A DNA stretch of 64,000 nucleotides from Asaia sp003994335 (GTDB taxonomy: Bacteria; Pseudomonadota; Alphaproteobacteria; Acetobacterales; Acetobacteraceae), in the NCBI RefSeq assembly GCF_037151175.1, contig NZ_JBBCOR010000005.1, positions 186,001 through 250,000 on the forward strand, given 5' to 3'. Under the pieces are notes generated by a model. That model was not told the origin of the DNA, searched no databases, and saw nothing but the letters and a program-made list of their open reading frames with translations. The first letter of the stretch is position 1. The number at the start of each line of letters is the position of its first letter. This document shows, in pieces, positions 34,469 to 43,844 of this stretch. The position numbers were made by a program, and so were the translations under genes.

Positions 34469-35479
34469 TCAGGCTTCCCGGTTGAAATAGCGTCGCGCAA
34501 TGGCATCGAAGGAGATGGCGGCCACCACGATCCCGCCGCTGACGATCGACTGCCAGTAAGGCGAGATGCCGAAGAGCACGATCACGTTTTCGATGATCCC
34601 GATGATTACCGCGCCCAGTACCGCGCCGAACGGGCTGCCCAGCCCTCCAGTGGTGGCCACCCCGCCGATCACGGCGGCCGCGATAGGGGCCAGCACCCAG
34701 GTATCGCCGATGGAGGGCTGGGCTGTGCCAAGACGCGCGACCATAACGATACCGGCAAGAGCCGAAAGGAAGCCCGCCGTGGCAAAGGCGCAGACGCGGA
34801 TGGCGTCCACCCTGATGCCCAGCATGCGCGCTGCGGCATTATTGCTGCCAATGGCGTAGACGTAGCGACCGAGCGGTGTGCGGATCATGACGAAGGACAC
34901 GATGGCGAGGCAGACCAGCAGGATCAGGAAGGGCACCGGCAGGCCAGCCATCATGCCTCGGCCCAGGAAGCCGATATCGCTGGGGATGCCGGTAATGGCC
35001 ACGCCCTTGGTGAGCACGAGATTGGCGCCCCCATAAACACCGGCCATGCCGATGGTGAGTACGAGCGAATGAAGGCGCAGACGTGTGATCAGCAGACCGT
35101 TGAGCAAGCCGCACCCTGTGCCCAACGCGAGGCAGAGCATGAGGGAGAGCCAGGGATTGAGCCCGGCCTGAACCATGAGGAGCCCGCCAGCCACGCCTGC
35201 CAGTCCACCTATGGCACCGACCGAGAGGTCGAGTTCGCCAAGGATCATCAGAATGGCCTGACCGATGGTCACCAGCCCGACAAAGGCCAGGGAGCGTGCG
35301 ATGATCTTCATGTTGAACGCGGTCAGGAAATTAGCCGAGAGCGCGCTGGACAGGACGAAGATGACCACGAGAGCGATCACGACACCGCAAAGCGGGTTGG
35401 CGGCCAGAGCCTTGAGCCTCTGGACCGGGTTCGGAGAGGAGGAAACGGAAGCGGCGTCGACAGAACGATCATGCGACAT
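34469..35479 (-). CDS. Sugar ABC transporter permease (RbsC family)
   Basis: A 336-residue inner-membrane permease with about ten hydrophobic segments. LGELDLSVGAIGGLAGVAGG is the usual ribose-type (RbsC/AraH) signature, followed by the cytoplasmic loop contact GSNNAAARMLGIRVDAI. I start at MSHDRSVDAAS (ATG ending 35479), which overlaps the ATPase stop by 11 bases; the frame extends further into the ATPase gene. It is part of a complete sugar importer placed between the RpiB-like isomerase and the kinase genes. Confidence 0.92.
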   Translation of the reverse strand: MSHDRSVDAASVSSSPNPVQRLKALAANPLCGVVIALVVIFVLSSALSANFLTAFNMKIIARSLAFVGLVTIGQAILMILGELDLSVGAIGGLAGVAGGLLMVQAGLNPWLSLMLCLALGTGCGLLNGLLITRLRLHSLVLTIGMAGVYGGANLVLTKGVAITGIPSDIGFLGRGMMAGLPVPFLILLVCLAIVSFVMIRTPLGRYVYAIGSNNAAARMLGIRVDAIRVCAFATAGFLSALAGIVMVARLGTAQPSIGDTWVLAPIAAAVIGGVATTGGLGSPFGAVLGAVIIGIIENVIVLFGISPYWQSIVSGGIVVAAISFDAIARRYFNREA

Positions 35480-36974
35480 GTGTGGTCTCCGGAGAGCCGA
35501 TAATGGAGGCGACCAGCGTACTGACATCTGTCTTGTCGTGGTCGAAGGAGCCGTTGATCCGGCCGGAATAAAGCGTGATGATTCGTGTCGCGCAGCGCTG
35601 AAGCTCGCTCATCTCGGACGATACGAGAATGATCCCCACCCCTTCCTCCGCCAGACGCTGCATGATGCGATAGATCTGGAACTTGGTACCGATATCGATC
35701 CCCTTGGTAGGTTCGTCGAAAATGAGCAGCCGGGGTTTGCGGGCCATGGCCCGTCCTATGATGGCTTTCTGCTGATTGCCACCGGAGAGGAACATGATCT
35801 TTTTCGATGGGGAGGACGTCCGCACATCGAATTGCCGTATGATCTCCGCAACGATCGATTTTTCGCGTGCGGGCGAGATCACACCGCCTTTGGCGATATC
35901 CCTCGTGACGGCAAGGGCAATGTTCTCGCGCACGCTCAGCATCGGAAAAATCCCGTGATGCTTGCGCTCTTCCGAGAGGTAGACCATGCCTGCCTGAACG
36001 GCCTTGTCAGGACGGTTGGGCGGGATGCGTTTACCATCCAGAGTGATGGTCCCGCCGCTGAACTTGCGGAAGCCGAACATGGCCTGCATGATTTCCGAAC
36101 GCCCTGCCCCGACGAGCCCGGCAAAACCGAGGATTTCGCCGCGCCTGAGTGTGAAGGAGATATCTTCGAAACCGGGCCCTGAAAGATTCTCGACCTTCAA
36201 TATCGTCTCGTCGCTGCGCGCCGAGGGGGATGACTGAAACTGCTCATCCAGCTTGACCGAGCTGCCTGACATCAGGCGTATCAGCTCGCTCTCGGTCATG
36301 CCCTCCATGGGAAAACTGCCGACACTACGGCCGTTGCGCAGAACTGTGACCGTGTCACCCAGCGCGAAGATCTCTTCCATCTTGTGAGAGACGAAGACGA
36401 TGGCGATCTCCTTTGTACGCAGATCTTCGACGATGCGAAACAGCCGCTCCGTTTCACGAGCGGTGAGAGATGAGGTCGGTTCGTCCAGGATCATGACCCC
36501 GAAATCTTCCTGTGTGGCGGCGCGGGCAATCTGCAGAAGCTGCTGATCGGGTACGCTGATTTCCGCCACTTTCTGATCGGGGCGCGCCTGAATGCCGAAA
36601 CGGGCGATATAGGAAGCGGCCTTTTCCTCCATCGCCTTTTCAGAGACCGTGATTCTGCCGAAGCCCGAACGGGCGAACGGCATGAACATGTTCTCGGCGA
36701 CCGTGAGATAAGGAAACAGGTTCAGTTCCTGCGGTACGTAGGCGACACGCCGGAACAGCCTGGGATCATGCAGCGCATCGGCATCGTCGATGACGAGCGC
36801 GCCCTCATCGGGGCGAACAAGGCCCGAAAGAGTCTTGATCAGGGTAGATTTTCCCGCCCCGTTTTCCCCGGCAAGGATATGGACCTTGCCGGGTTCGAGG
36901 GTCAGGTCGATGTGATCGAGGGCGACGACACCTGGATAGGCTTTTCGTATACCCGTCGCCTTGAGTAGGACCAT
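35469..36974 (-). CDS. Sugar ABC transporter ATP-binding protein (RbsA family)
   Basis: A 501-residue double ATPase. The N-terminal half has Walker A GENGAGKST near residues 36-44, signature-type EISVPDQQLLQIARA and Walker B VMILDEPTSSLT. The C-terminal half has the degenerate Walker A usual for RbsA (GLVGAGRSE), LSGGNQQKAIIGRAM and LLIFDEPTKGID. It energises monosaccharide or polyol uptake. Located between the binding-protein gene and the permease gene. Confidence 0.94.
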   Translation of the reverse strand: MVLLKATGIRKAYPGVVALDHIDLTLEPGKVHILAGENGAGKSTLIKTLSGLVRPDEGALVIDDADALHDPRLFRRVAYVPQELNLFPYLTVAENMFMPFARSGFGRITVSEKAMEEKAASYIARFGIQARPDQKVAEISVPDQQLLQIARAATQEDFGVMILDEPTSSLTARETERLFRIVEDLRTKEIAIVFVSHKMEEIFALGDTVTVLRNGRSVGSFPMEGMTESELIRLMSGSSVKLDEQFQSSPSARSDETILKVENLSGPGFEDISFTLRRGEILGFAGLVGAGRSEIMQAMFGFRKFSGGTITLDGKRIPPNRPDKAVQAGMVYLSEERKHHGIFPMLSVRENIALAVTRDIAKGGVISPAREKSIVAEIIRQFDVRTSSPSKKIMFLSGGNQQKAIIGRAMARKPRLLIFDEPTKGIDIGTKFQIYRIMQRLAEEGVGIILVSSEMSELQRCATRIITLYSGRINGSFDHDKTDVSTLVASIIGSPETTHVA

Positions 36975-37005
36975 GGCCCTGCCTCCCTCCTGAACGCGAA
37001 AGCGA

Positions 37006-37929
37006 TTATTTGGAGAGCGATGCTTTTGTGATGATGTCGATACCCGTATCGATGTTCTTGGGTGTCTGCTGCCCCATGGCTTTCTGCCAGGCGGCGATCA
37101 CGGCCCAGTATCCCTGCATTTCGGGACGGCTGGACGCCGAAGAATCCACTACGCTGTCCTTGATGAGCTGGAGCATATCGGTCAGGTTGTCGAGCCCGAC
37201 CTCCTGGACCTTACCTACCTTCTCGCTCTCCCGAATGGCCTGGCCGATGCCCACCGGTCCGGCAGCATCACAAGCAACCCAACCTGCAAGGTTGGGGTGA
37301 GCCTGCATGATGGCCGAGGCCTGCTTCTGGGCGGTCTCGATGCTGTCATTATCGATGCCGGTCGCCACAACCTTGATATCGGGATATTTGGTGAAGACCT
37401 TGAGCTCGCACCGGGCGCGCAAAGCATGATTGGGTGCTGTGGGCACGCCCATCATGATGGCGACCTCACCTTTGTGATTGATGAGTTTCGCCAGGCGCTC
37501 CGCTGCAAGGCTGCCCTGCTCGCAGAAATCGGCACCGACTGCCGTGATGTCCATACCCTCAGGCGGGAGGGAGTCGAACACCGTCATCGGGATCTTCTCG
37601 TCGACCGCTTCCTGCATGGTGGAGCGATTGCCCTTCTCGTCCAGAAGGTCGAGGATCAGGCCATCGGGATGTGTCGCGATGGCGCGTTCGATGATGTCGT
37701 TCTGGGTCGAAACATCGGCCGTCTGGGGGGCACGATATTCGACCGTGATGGTGCGACCTGTCGCCTTGCTGAGCAGCGCAGCGGCAGACTGGGCCCCGTT
37801 ATTGGCCTTGTCGAACCAAGGATGAACAGCTTTCGGTATCATGACGAACCGCATCGGCGCGTTATCTGCCGCATGGGCAGCAAGAGGCGCGAGGAAAAGA
37901 GCAGCGGTCGCGAGCAGAGCTTTTTTCAT
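37006..37929 (-). CDS. Periplasmic sugar-binding protein of an RbsB-type ABC importer
   Basis: A 307-residue substrate-binding protein with signal peptide MKKALLATAALFLAPLAAHA. The mature part has two-domain periplasmic-binding-protein features: HPWFDKANNGAQSAAALL, EYRAPQTADVSTQNDIIERAI and later GWVACDAAGPVGIGQAI. AAAGG lies upstream of the ATG. It is the fourth gene of the operon that begins with the TPI-like isomerase, so the ligand is probably erythrulose, erythritol, threitol or a similar C4 compound (inference from context). Confidence 0.91.
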   Translation of the reverse strand: MKKALLATAALFLAPLAAHAADNAPMRFVMIPKAVHPWFDKANNGAQSAAALLSKATGRTITVEYRAPQTADVSTQNDIIERAIATHPDGLILDLLDEKGNRSTMQEAVDEKIPMTVFDSLPPEGMDITAVGADFCEQGSLAAERLAKLINHKGEVAIMMGVPTAPNHALRARCELKVFTKYPDIKVVATGIDNDSIETAQKQASAIMQAHPNLAGWVACDAAGPVGIGQAIRESEKVGKVQEVGLDNLTDMLQLIKDSVVDSSASSRPEMQGYWAVIAAWQKAMGQQTPKNIDTGIDIITKASLSK

Positions 37930-37960
37930 GAAATCAGACCTTTATGGTCGTGTTAATCCA

Positions 37961-38428
37961 TTACTTGCAGGAATTCGGCGAGTATTTTCGGTCGAGAGCG
38001 TCGATACCATCAACGTTTTTCTTCGATGCGCTTGCCGGATCGAATTCCTTGGCAAGGAAGGAGTCCACGATGGTCTTGGCAAGCTCTGCCCCGACCACAC
38101 GCGCGCCGAGTGTGATGATATGGGCATTGTTCGAGAGAGCAGCCCGTTCGGCCGAATAGGCATCATGAGCCTGCGCCGCACGAATGCCGGGGATCTTGTT
38201 GGCCGAGATCGCGACACCGATGCCCGTGCCGCAGCACAGGATACCGCGCTCGTATTCGCCCGAAAGAATGGCGTGACCCACGCGCTCGCTCAGTTCGGAA
38301 TAAAGCTCGCTCTTGGCATCCACGGGGCGTGACAGATCAACCGCGTCCACCCCCTTCGACTTGAGATGTGCGACGATCTGCTGGGCCAGACCTTCACCGG
38401 CGCTATCGCCACCTACTGCAATTTTCAT
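37961..38428 (-). CDS. RpiB-like isomerase, probable D-erythrulose/erythrose 4-phosphate isomerase (DerI/EryI type)
   Basis: A 155-residue RpiB/LacAB-family protein. The cysteine pair C65-C66 and anion-hole GTGIG (67-71) are intact, followed by SANKIPGIRAA. The family opens or isomerises aldose/ketose phosphates; members beside TPI-like enzymes in Brucella (EryI) and M. smegmatis (DerI) make D-erythrose 4-phosphate. Here the TPI-like gene is two positions upstream, supporting that role over ribose-5-phosphate isomerase. The ATG overlaps the DeoR stop (ATGA) and has AAAGGAA in front. Confidence 0.88.
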   Translation of the reverse strand: MKIAVGGDSAGEGLAQQIVAHLKSKGVDAVDLSRPVDAKSELYSELSERVGHAILSGEYERGILCCGTGIGVAISANKIPGIRAAQAHDAYSAERAALSNNAHIITLGARVVGAELAKTIVDSFLAKEFDPASASKKNVDGIDALDRKYSPNSCK

Positions 38429-39279
38429 GGTCTTGTTCCTTTTGTGATGTGTTCAGGGGTGTCGGCATGCGCAGCGGTCAGCCCATCGTCCATCTGGGCG
38501 ATATGCAGGTTGATTCCCGCGTCGAGCATGCGGTTCTTCTGACTGTCGGACACACCTGAATCGGTAATCACGACGTCAAAATCGGAAAGGCTCGCGAGAC
38601 GGTTCAGCGCCGTCACATCGAATTTCTGGCTATCGATCATCAGGATACGACGGTCGACGATCTCCATCAGCGCCATCTTGCATTTGACGATTTCCTGCTC
38701 CTGATGGAACGCACCAAGGTCGCGCACGGCGGAAACCGACATGAACAGCGTATTCGCCCGAAGCGATTTGGTGCCCTGCTCGCACAGAATGCCAAGAAAG
38801 GCGTCAAAGCGCGGGTGGTATTTACCCCCCAGCGAAATGAGACTGATGTCGCGTGCGCCAGCGATCTGCGTGGCGATACCCATACTATTGGTCAGCACGG
38901 TGAGCGGCATGCCCGAGGGCAGGTTTTCCGAGAGCACACGCGAGGTCGTTGAATCATCGAGGGCAATGATATCGCCTGCCTTGATGAAGCTAGACGCAAC
39001 ACGGGCTATCGCCTGCTTCTCGCGTGAGGCACGTCGCATGCGATGGACGACGCTCGTTTCCATTACGCCGCTGGCCAGCATGGTCACGCCACCATGCACC
39101 TTGCGCACAAGTCCCTGTTCGGACAGGGCGTGAAGGTCGCGGTGAATGGTCATGCGGCTCGTCGAGAACCGATCGACCAGCTCCTCGATCTGTGCGCCGC
39201 CATTCTCGAGAACGTAGTCCAGGATCTCCCGACGACGCGCCGAGACGGCCTTGCTCTCGACGCCAGTCGCGCCGCTCAT
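38425..39279 (-). CDS. DeoR family transcriptional regulator (operon-internal)
   Basis: A 284-residue DeoR/GlpR repressor. The N-terminal HTH includes ENGGAQIEELVDRFSTSRMT and the linker RDLHALSEQGLVRKVHGG; the C-terminal sugar-phosphate-binding DeoRC domain has DSTTSRVLSENL and VLTNSMGIATQ. It overlaps the TPI-like stop and the RpiB-like start by four bases each, so all three are made together. Such regulators usually sense a phosphorylated intermediate, here perhaps a tetrulose phosphate. The 29-base inverted repeat upstream of the TPI-like gene is the best operator candidate. Confidence 0.91.
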   Translation of the reverse strand: MSGATGVESKAVSARRREILDYVLENGGAQIEELVDRFSTSRMTIHRDLHALSEQGLVRKVHGGVTMLASGVMETSVVHRMRRASREKQAIARVASSFIKAGDIIALDDSTTSRVLSENLPSGMPLTVLTNSMGIATQIAGARDISLISLGGKYHPRFDAFLGILCEQGTKSLRANTLFMSVSAVRDLGAFHQEQEIVKCKMALMEIVDRRILMIDSQKFDVTALNRLASLSDFDVVITDSGVSDSQKNRMLDAGINLHIAQMDDGLTAAHADTPEHITKGTRP

Positions 39280-40040
39280 GACACCACCGACCGGATGATC
39301 GCTTCGAGGCCCGAAGGGTCCCAGGCCGAGCGCCCGATGAAGACGCCGTCCACATTATCGAGGGCCGTATAACGTGCGGCGTTATCCAGCGACACGCTGC
39401 CGCCATAGAGCACGGGCACGCGCTTAGCCGCCTCGGCGCCAACCAGTTCTGCAAGGACGCTGCGCAGCCGGGTATGAGCCAGCGCCACGAAATCGGGTTC
39501 GGCTGCCCTGCCCTTCGCGCCGATGGCCCAGACAGGCTCGTAAGCCAGAAGGACCGTGCCGATCTCGTCCGCGCTCAGGCCATGGAGCGCCATCTTGGTC
39601 TGACGTGCGAGCGTCTCATGGGTGACGCCAAATTCGTATTCCTTAGCGCTGTCACCGATGCAGATCAGCGGGCGCAGCTTGTGGCGTATCGCGGAGCGCA
39701 CTTTGAGATTGACCGTGATATCGCTTTCACCGAAATGTTCGCGCCGCTCGGAATGGCCCAGCTCGATCATATCTGCGCCGCATTCGCGCACCATGTGCGG
39801 TGAGATCTCGCCAGTCCAGGCGCCGTCATCTTCCCAGTGCATGTTCTGCGCACCAACATGCCAACGCGTACCTGACAATGTGCCCGCAACTGCTTCGAGA
39901 GAGGTAAAGGGCGGGATCACGAACGGCGTGATTTCTTCGGGCACCGTCATGGAGGCGATTTGGCCGACCGCATCGCGCGCCGCAGCCGGACCCTTGTTCA
40001 TCTTCCAGCTCGTTCCGATCCAGAGCGGTTTTCTGGGCAT
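39276..40040 (-). CDS. Triosephosphate isomerase-like protein, probable LerI/EryH type
   Basis: A 254-residue TIM barrel with all catalytic residues of triosephosphate isomerase: K13 in SWKMNKG, H96 in ELGHSERR and E168 in AYEPVWAIG. The C-terminal phosphate loop is LYGGSVSLDNA. Context with an RpiB-like isomerase, a DhaK-type kinase and eryAB-like genes matches LerI (L-erythrulose 1-phosphate isomerase) or EryH/TpiA2 rather than the glycolytic enzyme. I chose the ATG at 40040 because MPRKPLWIGTSWK is the natural TPI N-terminus; 11 more codons are open upstream. First gene of the operon. Confidence 0.88.
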   Translation of the reverse strand: MPRKPLWIGTSWKMNKGPAAARDAVGQIASMTVPEEITPFVIPPFTSLEAVAGTLSGTRWHVGAQNMHWEDDGAWTGEISPHMVRECGADMIELGHSERREHFGESDITVNLKVRSAIRHKLRPLICIGDSAKEYEFGVTHETLARQTKMALHGLSADEIGTVLLAYEPVWAIGAKGRAAEPDFVALAHTRLRSVLAELVGAEAAKRVPVLYGGSVSLDNAARYTALDNVDGVFIGRSAWDPSGLEAIIRSVVS

Positions 40041-40084
40041 CCTGTTCTCTCTCCGTATCACAGCTGCGAACAATGTAACGTGCT

Positions 40085-40113
40085 GATGTTAGGATATGGA
40101 TTTTCCTAACATC
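40085..40113. promoter_or_regulatory. 29-base perfect inverted repeat, candidate DeoR operator
   Basis: GATGTTAGGA (40085-40094) and TCCTAACATC (40104-40113) form perfect ten-base arms around nine bases. It lies 45-73 bases upstream of the TPI-like ATG, a position suited to repressing that operon. The DeoR regulator encoded inside the operon is the likely ligand-responsive binder. No run of T follows, so a terminator is unlikely. Confidence 0.6.
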
Positions 40114-40529
40114 GTAGAAGAGAAAATATCAGAATAACCGTTCACGTTGATATGATTTACAGCCACGCGACGTCATGAAACGACATAAAGCGGCGTGTTT
40201 TCATCGATTTGCGTCTTCGGTCACTCTGTTATGAGTGCCTCGCCCACGATGTGATCCTGATGTGCCGAAACATCTGAGTTGCTTGAAATCCGTGCATCTC
40301 GCGGTTCCGCTTATCGAGATACGATGAACCCGTCGATCGCGCAGACCGTTTCCGTCAGCCGCTGCCTCTGTTGCCAAAAGCTGGGACCGTCTCCAGGCGT
40401 GCCTCGGCTGCAATGCCCCGTCCCGCGCCTGGTTTGCCTTGGGATTGGGGGCAAGAGAAGACATGCCGGCGCCGGGACATTCCGCCCTGCCAGCGGTGAG
40501 GCATGCGCGGCATGGGGCGTCGCCCGCGC
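40114..40529. other. Intergenic region between the eryB-like and TPI-like genes
   Basis: A 416-base stretch after the inverted repeat, up to the end of the eryB-like gene. The part next to the repeat (40114-40200) is A+T-rich and should carry the operon promoter. The rest is G+C-rich; a plus-strand frame overlapping the eryB-like end has no recognisable product. No RNA gene or clear terminator seen. Confidence 0.4.
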
Positions 40530-42221
40530 TCAGGCAGCTTGCGCTTTGGCGGGATTTTCAGGCAGCCCGTGTTCCTTTATCGCGCGTGCCCAGTTCTGCT
40601 CGATCTGTTTTTCCGTCGTTTCGGTGCTCCAGTCGAGCGCTTCGGCCATGACGCCGCAGATCTCGACGATCACTGCGTGAGACAGGCAGCCGCTCAACGC
40701 GATGGGCGTACGCCTGAATAGGAGATCCCCCGCATCGCGCACCAGTTCCTCGGTCGTGACATACAGGATTTCATTGCGCGTGTAGTCCCGGAGCGAGCGT
40801 AGAGCCGTGTCAGGCGAGCGGGCGCAATAAGCCGCAACCCGCTCCGCCGTCGTGCCATAGCGCTCGAAGAGCGCGGTCGCCCGCTCGAGATCGACGCTGT
40901 GTCGGCTTGCCAATGATCTGAGCCAGGAAGGCCGCATGGAGGCCGACGGATAGTCGCGACCGCCACCCAGCGCACGCTCACGCGACGACACCCGACGTTT
41001 CCTGTGCAGGAGAGCCAGGCTTTTATCTGCCACTTCCTCGGCCAACCCGCGAAATGTGGTCCATTTCCCCCCCACGAGGGACAGAACGGGCGTAGTGCCG
41101 GTGTAGTCGGTATGGATAATGTGATCCCGGCTGATGGCGCCGGGGTCATCCGTATTGGAGGCCGGAAGCGGCCTCACCCCGCAATAGCGATAAAGCACCT
41201 GCCCAGCCGAAAAACTGAATCCCGGAAAGAGATGGGCGAGCATCTCGATCATATAGCGCTCTTCGTCCTCCGAGCAGTGCGCCTGATCAGGGTCCTGCAC
41301 CGGAATATCCGTGGAGCCGACCAGCACATGGCCCATGAAGGGATAGGCAAGGCAAATGCGCCCGTCAGGTGTGCCGAAATACACCATCTGACCATTGAGC
41401 TCCTGGTAGAGTTCGGGATGATCGAGGACGAGATGCGATCCTTTCGTACCGCCGATGTAGCGTGTCGACAGGCCGATATCCCGATTGACCTGATCGATCC
41501 ATGCCCCTCCGGCATTGACGATAAGATCGGTCGTGACGCTCTGACGGGTCTGGTTTTTGAGGTCGCTCAGGGTCAGCCTGCCATCGGTGAACCCCTCCAC
41601 ACGCGTATAGGTCTTGACGGCGCAGCCCAGGTTCAGACTCAGCGCATCCTCGACGCATTCAAAGCCGAGGCGCTCTGGCTGACTGATAGCGGCGTCGTAA
41701 TATCGCCCGGTCGCGATGACCCTGGGGGCCATATGAGGCCAGTTCCGCCGCATTCTCCGTCCGAGCGACAGCTTGTGGCGCGGCATGAGACGAGCGCGGC
41801 GCCCGAGGAAATCATAGATCTGCATGCCGATTTCGGTCACGAGGACACCGCGATCGGCCATCTTGCTCTTGCGCCCCATGAATCTGAGAAGCGACGGGAC
41901 GATCCCGCCGAACCAGGAATGGATGGGGATGATCGTCGGAAGCGGCCGCACGAGATGCGGGGCGTTGCGCAGGAGCAGGTTGCGCTCGAGCGTTGACTGC
42001 GCAACGAGGCGGAACTCCCCCGTCTCCAGATATTTGATGCCGCCGTGGATCAGGCGTGAGGGCGCTGCAGACGCGCCAGCACAGATATCGCCCCGATCGA
42101 TGAGAAGGACATTGACTCCCTGCAAGGCCAACTCCCGAAACAGGCCCACACCGTTGATCCCTGCCCCGATAATGGTGACATCGAAATGGGTTGAGTCGAG
42201 TTGCGAGGCGGTGTGGGTCAT
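40530..42221 (-). CDS. eryB: FAD-dependent glycerol-3-phosphate dehydrogenase-like protein (EryB-like)
   Basis: A 563-residue flavoprotein of the GlpD family. The FAD motif GAGINGVG is at residues 19-26; LIDRGDICAGASAAPSRLIH and the C-terminal DAO domain with VGGKWTTFRGLA follow. GlpD oxidises glycerol 3-phosphate; EryB oxidises L-erythritol 4-phosphate to L-3-tetrulose 4-phosphate. Its position 12 bases after an EryA-like kinase and within the tetrulose locus favours EryB, but a glycerol-type substrate cannot be ruled out. The protein is a peripheral membrane dehydrogenase in this family, passing electrons to quinone. Confidence 0.8.
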   Translation of the reverse strand: MTHTASQLDSTHFDVTIIGAGINGVGLFRELALQGVNVLLIDRGDICAGASAAPSRLIHGGIKYLETGEFRLVAQSTLERNLLLRNAPHLVRPLPTIIPIHSWFGGIVPSLLRFMGRKSKMADRGVLVTEIGMQIYDFLGRRARLMPRHKLSLGRRMRRNWPHMAPRVIATGRYYDAAISQPERLGFECVEDALSLNLGCAVKTYTRVEGFTDGRLTLSDLKNQTRQSVTTDLIVNAGGAWIDQVNRDIGLSTRYIGGTKGSHLVLDHPELYQELNGQMVYFGTPDGRICLAYPFMGHVLVGSTDIPVQDPDQAHCSEDEERYMIEMLAHLFPGFSFSAGQVLYRYCGVRPLPASNTDDPGAISRDHIIHTDYTGTTPVLSLVGGKWTTFRGLAEEVADKSLALLHRKRRVSSRERALGGGRDYPSASMRPSWLRSLASRHSVDLERATALFERYGTTAERVAAYCARSPDTALRSLRDYTRNEILYVTTEELVRDAGDLLFRRTPIALSGCLSHAVIVEICGVMAEALDWSTETTEKQIEQNWARAIKEHGLPENPAKAQAA

Positions 42222-42233
42222 GATGGTTCCCGA

Positions 42234-43844
42234 TCAGGATGGGAGAGAGGCGGCCTCTGGGCCAGTGGGCGTGACGGCTGGAGCGTGGGGTGCCGGGAGG
42301 AAGGAGGTGTCGTCGCTCTGATCACTGTGCAGTGAAGGCCAGAAAGGCTCGAGGACGCGCGCGATAGCGGTGTAGCGGGCATAGATCACATCGAAATATG
42401 CGGAGAGTTCAGCATCGGGTTCGAAGCAGCGCGGCTGGACACTCTGCGCCTTCACTGCGTCCTCGAGTGAGGCGAACATACCGCACGCAACGCCTGCCGT
42501 CAGGGCAGCGCCAAGGGCTCCGGCTTCACGAACCGGCGAGGTCGCGACATCGCGACCGAAGATATTGGCGAAGAGTTGCCCGATCTCGGGGCGCCGGCTG
42601 CCCCCGCCGGAGACCCCGATACTATTGACCGCCCCCGTACGCAGCAGATCCTCGACGTGATGGCGATGATTGAAGATCGTGCCTTCGATCATGGCCTCGA
42701 ACAGATCGAACCGGTCGTGCCAGGATTGAACGCCCAGGAACGAAGCGGTTGCTGGCGTCTCGAACGGCGATCCGAAGAGATAAGGATGATAGAGCGGGAT
42801 CTGACGCGCCATACGACCGGAGCGAAATTTCGCGATAGCGCCGTCGATCAGCCTCGCGGCTGAATCAGGGTCTTCCGGCGCGACATAGCGGGCCATCCAC
42901 TCCAGATTGCTCGCGGAAGCCGGAGAAATGGCCATGCAGTTCCAGAGCCCCTTGCGGAAACCGGACCGGCAGGCCCACTCAGCCCCTGTGACGGGACGAT
43001 CACGCAATACCTCGTTGATGGAAAAGGTCCCGGCAGTGACGGTCATATCACCCGGCTGTATCTGACCCAGACCGACGGCCGCAGCGATAACATCATGCAA
43101 ACCGGCCGAGACGGGCGTCCCTTCGCGCAGGCCTGTCAGGGCAGCGGCCGCGGCACTGACCGTGCCGGCTCGGTCACAGGAATCGAGCATGACCGGCAAG
43201 GCAGGGGCGACGGCCGAAAGCCCGAGCATCTCGAGTATTTCCGAACAATATTCCTGGCTGAGCAGCCCCGTAAATGCCGTACTTGCTTCAGTACGATCTG
43301 TGGCAATCTGCCCGGTCAGACAAAAGCGCAGCCAGTCCTTTGCGAAAAACACGGTGCCGATGGCGTCGTAGCGCGCGCGATCATGCTCCCGGAGCCAGGC
43401 GAGCAGGGTGGAGGCGGAATAAGGGTAAGGGCGTTGCCCGGCAATCGGCATCAGCCGGTCGAGCAGACCTTCGCGCTTCCAGAGTTCATGGATGCCGTAG
43501 GCCCGGCTGTCGAGCGACATGATGCCGTGCCCCAGCGGATTGGCCTGGCGGTCAAGCAGGAAAACCCCGTCCCCATGCGCGGTCACCCCGATCCCCGCGA
43601 TTGCCTCGCCAGGTAGCTGCGCATCGGCAAGTGCGGACCTGATCGTTGCGGCGACGCCTAGCCAGGTTTCGTGCAGATCGCGCTCCACATGGCGGGGTAT
43701 ATCGGTGATCTGAGCCATACGGGCCTGACCGACCCCAAGGATGCGACCGTCTGGCGCAAAGATCACAGATTTGGCTGTAGTGGAACCACAATCGATGCCG
43801 ATCAGACAGCCTTGCTCATCCTGTTCACGCTTGTCAGTACTCAT
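42234..43844 (-). CDS. eryA: FGGY-family carbohydrate kinase (EryA-like)
   Basis: A 536-residue FGGY kinase. The N-terminal phosphate loop reads GIDCGSTTAKSVIF, the catalytic-type VTAHGDGVFLLD follows, and the C-terminal domain has SIGVSGGGSRRPEIGQL and REAGALGAALTAGVA. The last 35 residues are a proline/alanine-rich tail. The family phosphorylates polyols and ketoses; context (EryB-like dehydrogenase, tetrulose isomerases) suggests erythritol 4-kinase, with xylulose-type kinase as the alternative. First gene of the eryA-eryB pair and divergent from a DeoR gene. Confidence 0.82.
   Translation of the reverse strand: MSTDKREQDEQGCLIGIDCGSTTAKSVIFAPDGRILGVGQARMAQITDIPRHVERDLHETWLGVAATIRSALADAQLPGEAIAGIGVTAHGDGVFLLDRQANPLGHGIMSLDSRAYGIHELWKREGLLDRLMPIAGQRPYPYSASTLLAWLREHDRARYDAIGTVFFAKDWLRFCLTGQIATDRTEASTAFTGLLSQEYCSEILEMLGLSAVAPALPVMLDSCDRAGTVSAAAAALTGLREGTPVSAGLHDVIAAAVGLGQIQPGDMTVTAGTFSINEVLRDRPVTGAEWACRSGFRKGLWNCMAISPASASNLEWMARYVAPEDPDSAARLIDGAIAKFRSGRMARQIPLYHPYLFGSPFETPATASFLGVQSWHDRFDLFEAMIEGTIFNHRHHVEDLLRTGAVNSIGVSGGGSRRPEIGQLFANIFGRDVATSPVREAGALGAALTAGVACGMFASLEDAVKAQSVQPRCFEPDAELSAYFDVIYARYTAIARVLEPFWPSLHSDQSDDTSFLPAPHAPAVTPTGPEAASLPS

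Noticed and set aside
34451..35503. Plus-strand 350-residue open frame opposite the ABC permease
   Set aside because: It is antisense to a clear RbsC-type permease, has biased composition rich in D, H, Q and E, and shows no family features; a high-G+C shadow frame.
39276..40040. TPI-like gene as the glycolytic triosephosphate isomerase
   Set aside because: All catalytic residues fit, but the operon context with RpiB-like, DeoR and a DhaK-type kinase favours a tetrulose-phosphate isomerase; left open as a finding.
40279..40680. Plus-strand frame between the eryB-like and TPI-like genes
   Set aside because: Its second half is antisense to the eryB-like gene and the product is unlike any known protein.
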